A DNA stretch of 64,000 nucleotides from UBA5336 sp964415675 (GTDB taxonomy: Bacteria; Pseudomonadota; Alphaproteobacteria; Caulobacterales; Hyphomonadaceae): assembly GCA_964415675.1 (NCBI GenBank), contig CAYQBG010000007.1, forward strand, positions 121,117-185,116, read 5' to 3'. The notes below the pieces were generated by a model. That model saw nothing but the letters and a program-made list of their open reading frames with translations, was not told where the DNA came from and ran no database searches. Below are positions 7,564 to 14,646 of this stretch, piece after piece. The stretch's first letter is position 1, and each line of letters opens with the position of its first letter. The position numbers and the translations under genes are program-made.

Positions 7564-8214
7564 TCATTCCGCATCGGGCGTCCGGCGAAAGGGGTTGCGC
7601 TTGCGCGCACGCCGGCGCAGTGCCGTCGATGATGCAGGGTGCCAGCGCGCGGTCAGGAATGTCCAGGCCGGGGCCGGCATTGATGCCAGGCCCTTCGCTG
7701 CAGCTTCGTCGAGCCTGGCGCTCGCGAAACTGCGGGCGAATTTTGACAGCCGGGCCTTGGGTCCGGCATTGGGCCGCGCGATGATCGCGATGGGCAGTGT
7801 TCGCGCGATCTGCGACCAGCCACCCCACCGGTGAAACCCGGTCAGGTTGTCTGCGCCCATGATCCAGACGAAATCTGCGGTCGGCGCACGTTTCATCAGA
7901 ACTGGCAACAGGTCGCGCGTGTAATTGATGCCAAGATCGGCCTCAATCGTACTAATTCGCATGCGCGGATGACCAGCCATAGACATGGCTGAGCGAATGC
8001 GCGCCTCGAAGACGCCATGCTCTTCCTTGAGCGGGTTGCCGCGCGCCACAATCCACCAGACCCAGTCCAGTTGCAGCCGGTGAAGCGCCGTTTCGGCGAC
8101 ATGCAGATGGCCGTCATGGGCAGGATTGAAGCTGCCGCCGAAAAGACCGATCCGAAGCCCGGCATGGGGCCCCGGGAGACTCGCTCTTGCCAGGGTCGTA
8201 TGCGACTCGCTCAG
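7564..8214 (-). CDS. nadD: Nicotinate-nucleotide adenylyltransferase NadD (apparent CTG start)
   Basis: Converts nicotinate mononucleotide and ATP to deamido-NAD. The nucleotidyltransferase motif GLFGGSFNPAHDGHLH, with the (H/T)xGH-type signature, is encoded at about 8148-8101 and continues in one uninterrupted frame through ARGNPLK and DFVWIMGADNL to the stop. Between the in-frame stop upstream, inside proA, and this motif there is no ATG, GTG or TTG in frame; the first standard start is an internal GTG at 8049, which would delete the active site. The CTG at 8214, overlapping the proA stop as CTGA, is the best-placed candidate and gives 216 residues. A frameshift in the sequence near 8160-8210 is the alternative. 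Confidence 0.85.
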   Translation of the reverse strand: MSESHTTLARASLPGPHAGLRIGLFGGSFNPAHDGHLHVAETALHRLQLDWVWWIVARGNPLKEEHGVFEARIRSAMSMAGHPRMRISTIEADLGINYTRDLLPVLMKRAPTADFVWIMGADNLTGFHRWGGWSQIARTLPIAIIARPNAGPKARLSKFARSFASARLDEAAAKGLASMPAPAWTFLTARWHPASSTALRRRARKRNPFRRTPDAE

Positions 8215-9497
8215 GGCCGTGTCTGCCCGGTGCCGCGCACCACGTATTTGAAAATGGTCAACTGATCGGCGCCGACGGGGCCGCGCGCGTGGATGCGGCC
8301 CGTCGCGATGCCGATTTCGGCACCCATGCCGAACTCACCGCCATCAGCGAACTGGGTCGAGGCATTCGCGATCACGATCGCGCTGTCGACCTCGTTCAGG
8401 AATCTCTCGCAGACGACTTTATCCTCCGCAATCACCGAATCGGTGTGCCCTGATGAATAAGCATGGATGTGTTCCAGCGCGCCGTCGATGCCATCGACGA
8501 TCTTCACCGCCAGGACCGGAGCGAGATATTCTGTATGCCAGTCAGCTTCGCCCGCCGGCTCCATATTCAACACATGTGCGCGGGCCCCCTCGTCTCCGCG
8601 CAGTTCGCAGCCCGCATCCAGCAAGGGCTGGGCGATACGGGGCAAGAAGTCGGCCGCGACTGCGCCATCAACCAGCAGCGTTTCGAGTGCTCCGCAAATC
8701 CCGGTTCGCCGCATCTTTGCGTTGAAGACGATATCGACGGCTTTTTCGGGATTGGCTGAGGCATCGACATAAGCGTGGCAAAGGCCCTCAAGGTGGCCAA
8801 TGACCGGAATGCGCGCTTCCTGCTGAACCCTGGCCACCAGGCCCTTGCCGCCGCGCGGGACGACAACATCCATCTGCCCGTCGAGGCCGGCGAGCATATG
8901 CCCGACAGCAGCGCGGTCGCTGGTTGCGACAAGCTGGACCGCATCTGCTGGCAGGCCGGCGCTGTCGAGCGCGCCGCGCATGGCGTTTGCAATCGCGGTG
9001 GAGGAATTCAGGCTTTCCGAGCCGCACCGCAGGATCGCCGCGTTGGCCGAGCGCAGGCAAAGAGCGGCCGCATCGGCGGTCACATTGGGCCGGCTCTCAT
9101 AGATGATCCCGATCACGCCGAGCGGGCAGGCGACCCGGGCTATGTCGAGGCCGTTTGGCTGTGTCCATCTTGCCAGCTCACGCCCGACCGGATCGGTCAG
9201 CTGTGCAACAGTTTTCAGGCCAGACACGATACCGTCGATCCGATTGTCGTCGAGGGCCAGCCGGTCCATCAGGGCCGCATCGAGACCTTTTTGCTCGCCC
9301 AGTTGCATATCGCGCCGGTTGGCCCGGAGGATTTCCGGGCGCGCTCCATCCACCGCGGCGGCCATGGCGTTCAGTCCGCGGGTGCGGGCACTGTCGCTAA
9401 GCCGGGCAAGATGTGCCGAGGCTTTCCGGGCGCGGGAGCCCATTTCGCGCATCTGGTCAGCCAGGGTCAGTTCGGAGTCGGTGTGTTCAGCAATCAT
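8211..9497 (-). CDS. proA: Gamma-glutamyl phosphate reductase ProA
   Basis: Second step of proline synthesis: NADPH-dependent reduction of gamma-glutamyl phosphate to glutamate semialdehyde. The 428-residue aldehyde-dehydrogenase-fold protein shows the cofactor region ending in YESRPNVTADAA, and the catalytic Cys in MRRTGICGALE. The C-terminus FGMGAEIGIATGRIHARGPVG is the usual proA ending. It starts at ATG 9497 without a strong ribosome site. proB is not adjacent. Its stop overlaps the presumed CTG start of nadD. Confidence 0.96.
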   Translation of the reverse strand: MIAEHTDSELTLADQMREMGSRARKASAHLARLSDSARTRGLNAMAAAVDGARPEILRANRRDMQLGEQKGLDAALMDRLALDDNRIDGIVSGLKTVAQLTDPVGRELARWTQPNGLDIARVACPLGVIGIIYESRPNVTADAAALCLRSANAAILRCGSESLNSSTAIANAMRGALDSAGLPADAVQLVATSDRAAVGHMLAGLDGQMDVVVPRGGKGLVARVQQEARIPVIGHLEGLCHAYVDASANPEKAVDIVFNAKMRRTGICGALETLLVDGAVAADFLPRIAQPLLDAGCELRGDEGARAHVLNMEPAGEADWHTEYLAPVLAVKIVDGIDGALEHIHAYSSGHTDSVIAEDKVVCERFLNEVDSAIVIANASTQFADGGEFGMGAEIGIATGRIHARGPVGADQLTIFKYVVRGTGQTRP

Positions 9498-9548
9498 GAT
9501 GCCTATTCGTGCCTTAAAGGCGGGGGCGCTGCAATATACTTGTGGCGA

Positions 9549-10793
9549 CTATTCGCCGGCGCCTTTTGTCCTGTTGGATTTCGGGCGCATCAGTTGTGGC
9601 AGTTCGCGCTGGTCAGCACTGGCCTGTCTGGCAAGCGCGCCTCGGATCAGGGGTAGTCTGTCGGCTGCGGCAAGCGCCAGACCCCGCAGGGGTTTCAGGA
9701 CACGATTGTCATTGGAATAAAGCCGGTCAATGGCATCCATGCCCAGCGCCGTGGCAGTAGCATCGAAGCGCCGCCAGCGTCTGTAATTCTCGAGCACATC
9801 CGGCGCGCCGGGATCCAGGCCCGCCCTGACAGCGTCAACCGCCAGCTCCGCCAGTGCCGCAACATCCTTGAAGCCGAGATTCAGCCCCTGTCCGGCCAGC
9901 GGGTTGATCCGGTGGGCGGCGTCACCGACGAGCGCAACGCGGCTGGCAACCATGGAGCGGGCAATCTGGAGCCGCAGCGGGTAAGCGCTGGCGGGGCCGT
10001 CAAGCTGCATCTCGCCGGCGAAATCGGCGAAGCGGTGATTGAGCTCGGCCTCAATTTCGCTTTCGGGACGGGCTGTAAGGGCTTCTGCGGCGCCCGACTT
10101 CATATACCACGCCAGATTGGCGCGCTCGCCGGTGAGTGGAAGTGTTGCAAACGGGCCTTCGGGCGTGAACAGCTGGCGCGCGATTCCGCCATGAGGGCGC
10201 GAAAGTTTCACGTTCGCGGCAAAGACGGATTTGCCATAATCGCGCCCCTCGACACCAATGGCTGCCGCTGATCGCACGGGGGAATTGACGCCATCGCAGC
10301 CGGCGAGCAGCCGCGCGTCCAGCATGTCGCCCCCCTTCAGCCGGATGCGAAGGCCGCCCCTGGTTTCACGATAGGATTCGAACAGTGCGGGCCGCATGAT
10401 TTTCAGGCCTTCCTGTTCAGAAATGGTTTCGTCCAGGGCGGTCTGCAGGGTCTCAGCCTCGATCATGTAGCCGAGCGTCGTCTCGTCGCTGTCCCGGTCG
10501 ATGTCTTCACTGGAAAACATGAGCGATGGCGCGCCGAACCAGTGACGCGCCCCGTCTGTTGCTTCCAATCCGTTGAGAGGCTGGCGTTTTACCGGGTCGA
10601 TCCGCTCTGCAACGCCTGCGGCCGCAAGAAGGCGCCAGCTGCCACGCACAATCGCGAAATTGCGCGTATCTCCTTCGCCGGAACGCCTGGGGCCTCGCGC
10701 ATCTATCAGGGCTGTATCGAGTCCGGCCTGGTGACAGAGAAGGGCCAGTATCGACCCCGCCGGTCCCGCGCCGATAATGACAATGTCGTGCAT
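9549..10793 (-). CDS. UbiH/UbiF/VisC-family FAD-dependent hydroxylase (ubiquinone synthesis)
   Basis: Class A flavin mono-oxygenase of the group that hydroxylates the ubiquinone ring. The N-terminal dinucleotide fold IIGAGPAGS (about residues 5-13), an internal DxxR-like ID-AR pair, DGVNSPVR in the middle and the FAD-binding GDAAHRINPLAGQGLNLG near residue 290 are all present. The 414-residue length fits. The start is the ATG at 10793 giving MHDIVIIG, right at the FAD motif; an open frame extends 60 codons upstream but is not conserved. Which ring position it oxidises (UbiH, UbiF, UbiL type) cannot be told from sequence inspection. COQ9, another ubiquinone factor, lies 38 kb away. Confidence 0.9.
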   Translation of the reverse strand: MHDIVIIGAGPAGSILALLCHQAGLDTALIDARGPRRSGEGDTRNFAIVRGSWRLLAAAGVAERIDPVKRQPLNGLEATDGARHWFGAPSLMFSSEDIDRDSDETTLGYMIEAETLQTALDETISEQEGLKIMRPALFESYRETRGGLRIRLKGGDMLDARLLAGCDGVNSPVRSAAAIGVEGRDYGKSVFAANVKLSRPHGGIARQLFTPEGPFATLPLTGERANLAWYMKSGAAEALTARPESEIEAELNHRFADFAGEMQLDGPASAYPLRLQIARSMVASRVALVGDAAHRINPLAGQGLNLGFKDVAALAELAVDAVRAGLDPGAPDVLENYRRWRRFDATATALGMDAIDRLYSNDNRVLKPLRGLALAAADRLPLIRGALARQASADQRELPQLMRPKSNRTKGAGE

Positions 10794-11038
10794 CACAGTG
10801 TCCGCTGAAGCCTCACAATCAGGTTTGAACCTAGCGCCGGGGGTTGCCCGCGTCCACCGATGACCAATTATCGTGCGGTTGTCGAAACCGGTGCACAAGT
10901 TTGATGCATTGCTCCGCCGAATCACACCGTGAGGACCAACAAAGCTGCCGTGCGCATTAAGCAACTGCAACATGGCCGAGATGGGGCAGGAGAGCGGAAC
11001 CCCTGAACTTCAAGCGTTGCGACGGGAGAAATGGACCT

Positions 11039-12373
11039 ATGAGAGTAGCAATGAAACACACTGGCCGTTGGGCGGCGATGGCGGCGGCCGTCATTGCCTC
11101 GGCGGGAATGGCCTGGGGCCAGGATACGACGATCGAGGAACGGCTTGCCGCCCTTGAGGGCGCGTCAGGCGCCTATGTCGACAATTCCTATCTGTTCCTG
11201 ATTTCAGGACTTGTCGTGATGTTCATGGCGGCGGGCTTCTGCATGCTGGAGGCGGGCCTTGTGCGCTCGAAGAATGCCGCGATGCAGTCGACGAAGAATG
11301 TCGCCCTGTTCTCGGTCGCGGGCCTGATGTTCTATCTGATTGGCTATCAGATCCTTTATCCGTCTTCCTGGATCGTCGAAAATGTCATCGGCATGCCGGC
11401 GATCTGGTCGCCCGGCGAACTCGGCACGAGCGATGGCGACTATGCGTCCAGTTCAGACTGGTATTTCCAGATGGTGTTCGTCGCGACAGCCGCGTCCATC
11501 GTGTCAGGTACGGTGGCTGAGCGTGTGCGCCTTTGGCCGTTCCTGATCTTCACTGCTTTCCTGACGGGCATTATCTATCCGATTCAGTGCTCCTGGCAGT
11601 GGGGCGAGGGCTGGCTCTACCAGATGGGCTTTTCCGATTTTGCCGGCTCTACGCTGGTTCACTCGGTTGGCGGCTGGGCCGCGCTTGTCGGAGCGATCGT
11701 CATCGGACCGCGCACGGGCAAATACTTCGGCAAGTCGGTCAATCCTATGCCGGGCTCGAACATCCCGCTGGCGGCGCTGGGCACATTCATCCTCTGGTTT
11801 GGCTGGTTCGGCTTCAATGGCGGTTCGCAGCTGGCGGCCGGCAGCATCAAGGACATAAATTCGGTCGCGATGATTTTCGTGAACACCAACATGGCAGCTG
11901 TTGGCGGCGTTCTCGCGGCGATGGTCCTTACCGCAACGCTGTACAAGGGCAAGGTCGACTCCACGATGGTCTTCAACGGCGCGATTGGCGGGCTCGTCTC
12001 GATCACCGCGGAACCGCTGACCCCAGCCGTCTGGCAGGCCGTGCTGATCGGCGGTGTTGGCGGTGTCCTGGTTGTGCTCTCCGTACCACTTCTTGACAGG
12101 TTCAAGATCGACGACGTGGTCGGCGCCATCCCGGCTCACCTTGTCTGCGGCATCTGGGGCACCCTGGCCGTGCCGATCACAAATGGCGGAACGAGCTTCG
12201 TCACGCAGCTGATCGGTGTCGTTGCCATCGGCGCGTTCGTTGTGGTCATGTCGGCGATTGGCTGGTTCCTCCTCAAGCTGACAATCGGTGTGCGTGTCAG
12301 CGAGGAAGAAGAGATGGAAGGTCTCGACAAGACAGAGATCGGCCTCGAGGCCTATCCGGAGTTTGCCTCCTGA
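11039..12373 (+). CDS. amtB: Ammonium transporter AmtB
   Basis: Inner-membrane trimeric ammonium channel. The 444-residue protein begins with a cleavable signal peptide (hydrophobic stretch residues 11-27 ending AWGQ), then about eleven membrane helices including AGFCMLEAGLVRSKNA, the Amt signature region, and FILWFGWFGFNGGS. The start at 11039 has GGGAGA nine bases upstream; an ATG four codons later is an alternative. The 245 bases upstream hold no glnK, the usual PII partner. Two hairpins follow the gene. The C-terminal tail RVSEEEEMEGLD resembles the cytoplasmic tail that contacts PII in relatives. Confidence 0.96.
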   Translation: MRVAMKHTGRWAAMAAAVIASAGMAWGQDTTIEERLAALEGASGAYVDNSYLFLISGLVVMFMAAGFCMLEAGLVRSKNAAMQSTKNVALFSVAGLMFYLIGYQILYPSSWIVENVIGMPAIWSPGELGTSDGDYASSSDWYFQMVFVATAASIVSGTVAERVRLWPFLIFTAFLTGIIYPIQCSWQWGEGWLYQMGFSDFAGSTLVHSVGGWAALVGAIVIGPRTGKYFGKSVNPMPGSNIPLAALGTFILWFGWFGFNGGSQLAAGSIKDINSVAMIFVNTNMAAVGGVLAAMVLTATLYKGKVDSTMVFNGAIGGLVSITAEPLTPAVWQAVLIGGVGGVLVVLSVPLLDRFKIDDVVGAIPAHLVCGIWGTLAVPITNGGTSFVTQLIGVVAIGAFVVVMSAIGWFLLKLTIGVRVSEEEEMEGLDKTEIGLEAYPEFAS

Positions 12374-12419
12374 TACCTTGCGCCGCGGGGCAGGCTCATG
12401 CCCCCGGCACCGGAACAGA

Positions 12420-12453
12420 CGGCCCCGGCGCATCGGTTCATGCGCCGGGGCCG
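12420..12453 (+). terminator. Strong hairpin downstream of amtB
   Basis: A perfect 14-bp inverted repeat (CGGCCCCGGCGCAT and its complement) around a 6-base loop, 47 bases after the amtB stop. There is no long T-tract after it, so it may protect the mRNA end rather than terminate alone. Confidence 0.6.
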
Positions 12454-12488
12454 ATCATTTCCACACTGAACCAGAGACAACGAACAGC

Positions 12489-12523
12489 GGCGCAAATGCC
12501 TTATTTGCGCCCTGTTTTTGTTT
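12489..12523 (+). terminator. Rho-independent terminator after amtB
   Basis: GGCGCAAAT and its complement ATTTGCGCC enclose a five-base loop and are followed by CTGTTTTTGTTT, the classic stem plus U-tract. It is the second hairpin after amtB and separates it from lolA 48 bases downstream. Confidence 0.75.
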
Positions 12524-12570
12524 GGCGTGCATGATTATCTCCCCGTCAGAACCGTTTTTCCGGTTACTTC

Positions 12571-13494
12571 ATGGAGCGCCGAATGCTTTCGACATTTGTC
12601 ACACTCGCAGCCCTGCATGCCGGCAGTCTGGGCACGTCTGCTCTCGCGCCGGCGGAGGTCGCCGCAGCTCCGGCGCCTGTGGTCTCTGCCCGCTCGCCGG
12701 CGCCCGTATCGCAGATGGTGGGGGCGGATTCGCGCCCGACCGTCCCGGTGATCCGCATTCAGGGCGAGGCCGTTGAGGTGCCCGCTCAACAGGCGACCGC
12801 AGCCGGGGAGGACCCGCGTCCGGCCCGGTCCGGCGAGGCTGGGGGTCAGATCGCCGATAAGCCGGCGCCAACAGACCAACAGGGCGAGGCCGATGCCCGC
12901 GCCAAGATTATTTCACCTCCCGCAGCGCAGGCAACGCCCTCACCGACCGAGCGGCGAGCGATCGTCAAGGCCGCCTCAGAGGCGCTGTCACGGGTCGAAA
13001 CCGCGTCCGGGCGTTTCGTGCAGGTCGATTCGAGCGGCCATCTCACCGAAGGCAGCTTCGCGCTCAAGCGGCCCGGCCGGATGCGGTTTGACTATGATGC
13101 ACCCACACCACTGATGATTGCCGCCGACGGTGCCACTGTCGCCATTCGCGACAGTGAGCTGGAAACCGTCGATCGGGTGCCGCTGGGCTCGACGCCGCTC
13201 GGTCTTATTCTGGACGACCAGATCGATTTCGAGACTGAGGCGGAGATCGTCGATGTGCGCAAGGCCAACGGCATTGTCGCCGTCTCGATGCGCGACCGCA
13301 GCGGCGAGGCCGATGGGATACTGACGCTGATTTTCGATGCGGGCAGCTACCAGCTCGTCAGCTGGCGAGCCGAAGACCCCAATGGCGGCCTGACCACCGT
13401 GCGCCTCAGTGATGTCCGAACAGGCATCGCGCTTAACCCGCGCTTGTTCATTGTCGAGGAGTTTGAGGATGATGACAGGGACCGGCGGCGCTAA
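12571..13494 (+). CDS. lolA: LolA-like outer-membrane lipoprotein carrier with long Pro/Ala-rich N-terminal region
   Basis: Periplasmic chaperone family that ferries lipoproteins from LolCDE to the outer membrane. The signal peptide occupies about residues 1-28. Residues 30-125 are low-complexity, rich in Pro, Ala and charged residues, and have no counterpart in classical 200-residue LolA. The LolA fold follows: SGRFVQVDSSGHLTEGSF, GRMRFDYDAP and the VEEFEDD tail, about 180 residues. The neighbouring xth is its usual partner in alphaproteobacteria; ftsK, often upstream of lolA, is replaced by amtB. Start 12571 keeps the basic ERR before the hydrophobic core; ATG 12583 has GGAG six bases upstream and is an alternative. 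Confidence 0.85.
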   Translation: MERRMLSTFVTLAALHAGSLGTSALAPAEVAAAPAPVVSARSPAPVSQMVGADSRPTVPVIRIQGEAVEVPAQQATAAGEDPRPARSGEAGGQIADKPAPTDQQGEADARAKIISPPAAQATPSPTERRAIVKAASEALSRVETASGRFVQVDSSGHLTEGSFALKRPGRMRFDYDAPTPLMIAADGATVAIRDSELETVDRVPLGSTPLGLILDDQIDFETEAEIVDVRKANGIVAVSMRDRSGEADGILTLIFDAGSYQLVSWRAEDPNGGLTTVRLSDVRTGIALNPRLFIVEEFEDDDRDRRR

Positions 13495-13576
13495 GGCATG
13501 GTATTTGAGTCACGCGCAAGCGATTAAACTATTGTTTACTTGAAATCCCGTCGGGCAGTGACACATTTACAACTGT

Positions 13577-13619
13577 AGGAGCCGAAGGATATGGACGTCC
13601 CCGACCATGTCCGGCTCCT
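13577..13619 (+). ncRNA. Strongly folding intergenic segment, possible small RNA or leader
   Basis: AGGAGCC pairs with GGCTCCT and, after a three-base GAA bulge, GGATATGG pairs with CCATGTCC around a ten-base loop, giving a hairpin of about 15 pairs. It sits between lolA and xth, 45 bases before a second perfect hairpin at 13665-13695. The compact hairpin-terminator order is what a short RNA would look like, but no promoter is certain and no known RNA family was recognised. It could equally be the lolA 3' end or the xth leader. Confidence 0.35.
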
Positions 13620-13664
13620 GCCACCGGTCCTTTCCCCTCCCGGTGAATGACGCAAAGCGTCGCC

Positions 13665-13695
13665 AACGCCCGAGCTTCCCCCCGGCTCGGGCGTT
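13665..13695 (+). terminator. Hairpin terminator between lolA and xth
   Basis: AACGCCCGAGC and its exact complement GCTCGGGCGTT form an 11-bp stem with a nine-base loop, followed by a T-containing but interrupted stretch (TTTCCTTTTT further on). Probably ends transcription from lolA or from the folded segment before it; xth starts 52 bases later. Confidence 0.6.
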
Positions 13696-13746
13696 TCGGT
13701 GCTCGGTGCTTTCCTTTTTACAGTCGCTGCCATAAACATTTGCCGC

Positions 13747-14559
13747 ATGTCTGCGATCAAAATCGTCTCCTGGAACATCAATTCCGTGCGCCTGCGCGCG
13801 CCGAACATCGCGCGTTTTGTCGAGGAGCATGCCGCCGACGTGATCTGCCTTCAGGAAACGAAATGCCGCGACGGGGAATTTCCAAGCCGCGCATTCGAAG
13901 AGATGGGCCTGCCTCATCTCATCCTGAACGGGCAGGGTGGTGGCCATCACGGGGTGGCCATTGCTTCGCGATTCCCGCTGGAGCGCGTCAGTGTACCTGA
14001 CCTGTGCCGTGAGGGGCATGCACGAATTATCGGTGCCCGCGTCGGCGGCATCGACATACACAATATCTATCTTCCGGCCGGCGGGGATGTGCCAGACCCG
14101 GAGGGAAATGAAAAATTTGCCCACAAGCTCGATTTTCTCGATGCGATGAGCCGGGAATATGCGGCTCTGAGGGCGCGTGACGACAGGCCAAAAATTATCC
14201 TCGGCGACCTTAATGTCGCGCCGCACGAGAATGATGTCTGGTCGCATCGCCAGATGCTGAAAGTGGTCTCGCATACGCCGGTCGAGACCGAGGCGCTGGA
14301 AGCGGCGCGCGCCGCTGGCGGGTTCACCGATGTCGCACGCGATCATCATGATGATGCGCAGAAACTTTACACCTGGTGGAGCTATCGCGCCCGGGACTGG
14401 GCAGCGTCGAACAGGGGTCGGCGGCTGGACCATATATGGGCGAACCGGAGCGCTACGCCTCTCGTGGCTGCTGAAACCTATCAGATCCACCTGGCCTATC
14501 GCGGCGGCTGGAAGCCCTCTGACCATGCGCCTTTGAGCCTGACGCTGAACGGCGAGTGA
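13747..14559 (+). CDS. xth: Exodeoxyribonuclease III (AP endonuclease)
   Basis: Mg2+-dependent base-excision repair enzyme with AP endonuclease and 3'-5' exonuclease activity. The 270-residue protein shows the complete EEP-superfamily set: KIVSWNINSVRLR at the start, CLQETKC with the metal-binding Glu, LPAGGDVPDPEGNEKF, ILGDLNVAP with catalytic Asp and Asn, RLDHIW, and the terminal SDHAPLSL with the catalytic His. Start at ATG 13747 gives MSAIKIVSWN, typical of the family; there is no strong ribosome site. Confidence 0.96.
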   Translation: MSAIKIVSWNINSVRLRAPNIARFVEEHAADVICLQETKCRDGEFPSRAFEEMGLPHLILNGQGGGHHGVAIASRFPLERVSVPDLCREGHARIIGARVGGIDIHNIYLPAGGDVPDPEGNEKFAHKLDFLDAMSREYAALRARDDRPKIILGDLNVAPHENDVWSHRQMLKVVSHTPVETEALEAARAAGGFTDVARDHHDDAQKLYTWWSYRARDWAASNRGRRLDHIWANRSATPLVAAETYQIHLAYRGGWKPSDHAPLSLTLNGE

Positions 14560-14646
14560 AATATCCGCCTTAATCTTTTGGAAAGGGCCCTTCCCGTTTA
14601 ACGCGAATGCGACCACAGGTTGCAGAATAGCGGCGGGGAGGCTTTT

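Noticed and set aside
7896..8165. ATG at 8165 as a nadD start
   Set aside because: It is in another frame (MPGFGSVFS...) and does not encode the nucleotidyltransferase motif.
11504..12433. Long open frame antisense to amtB
   Set aside because: It is rich in Arg, His and Asp with no family resemblance; amtB on the plus strand is unambiguous, and high GC makes antisense frames long.
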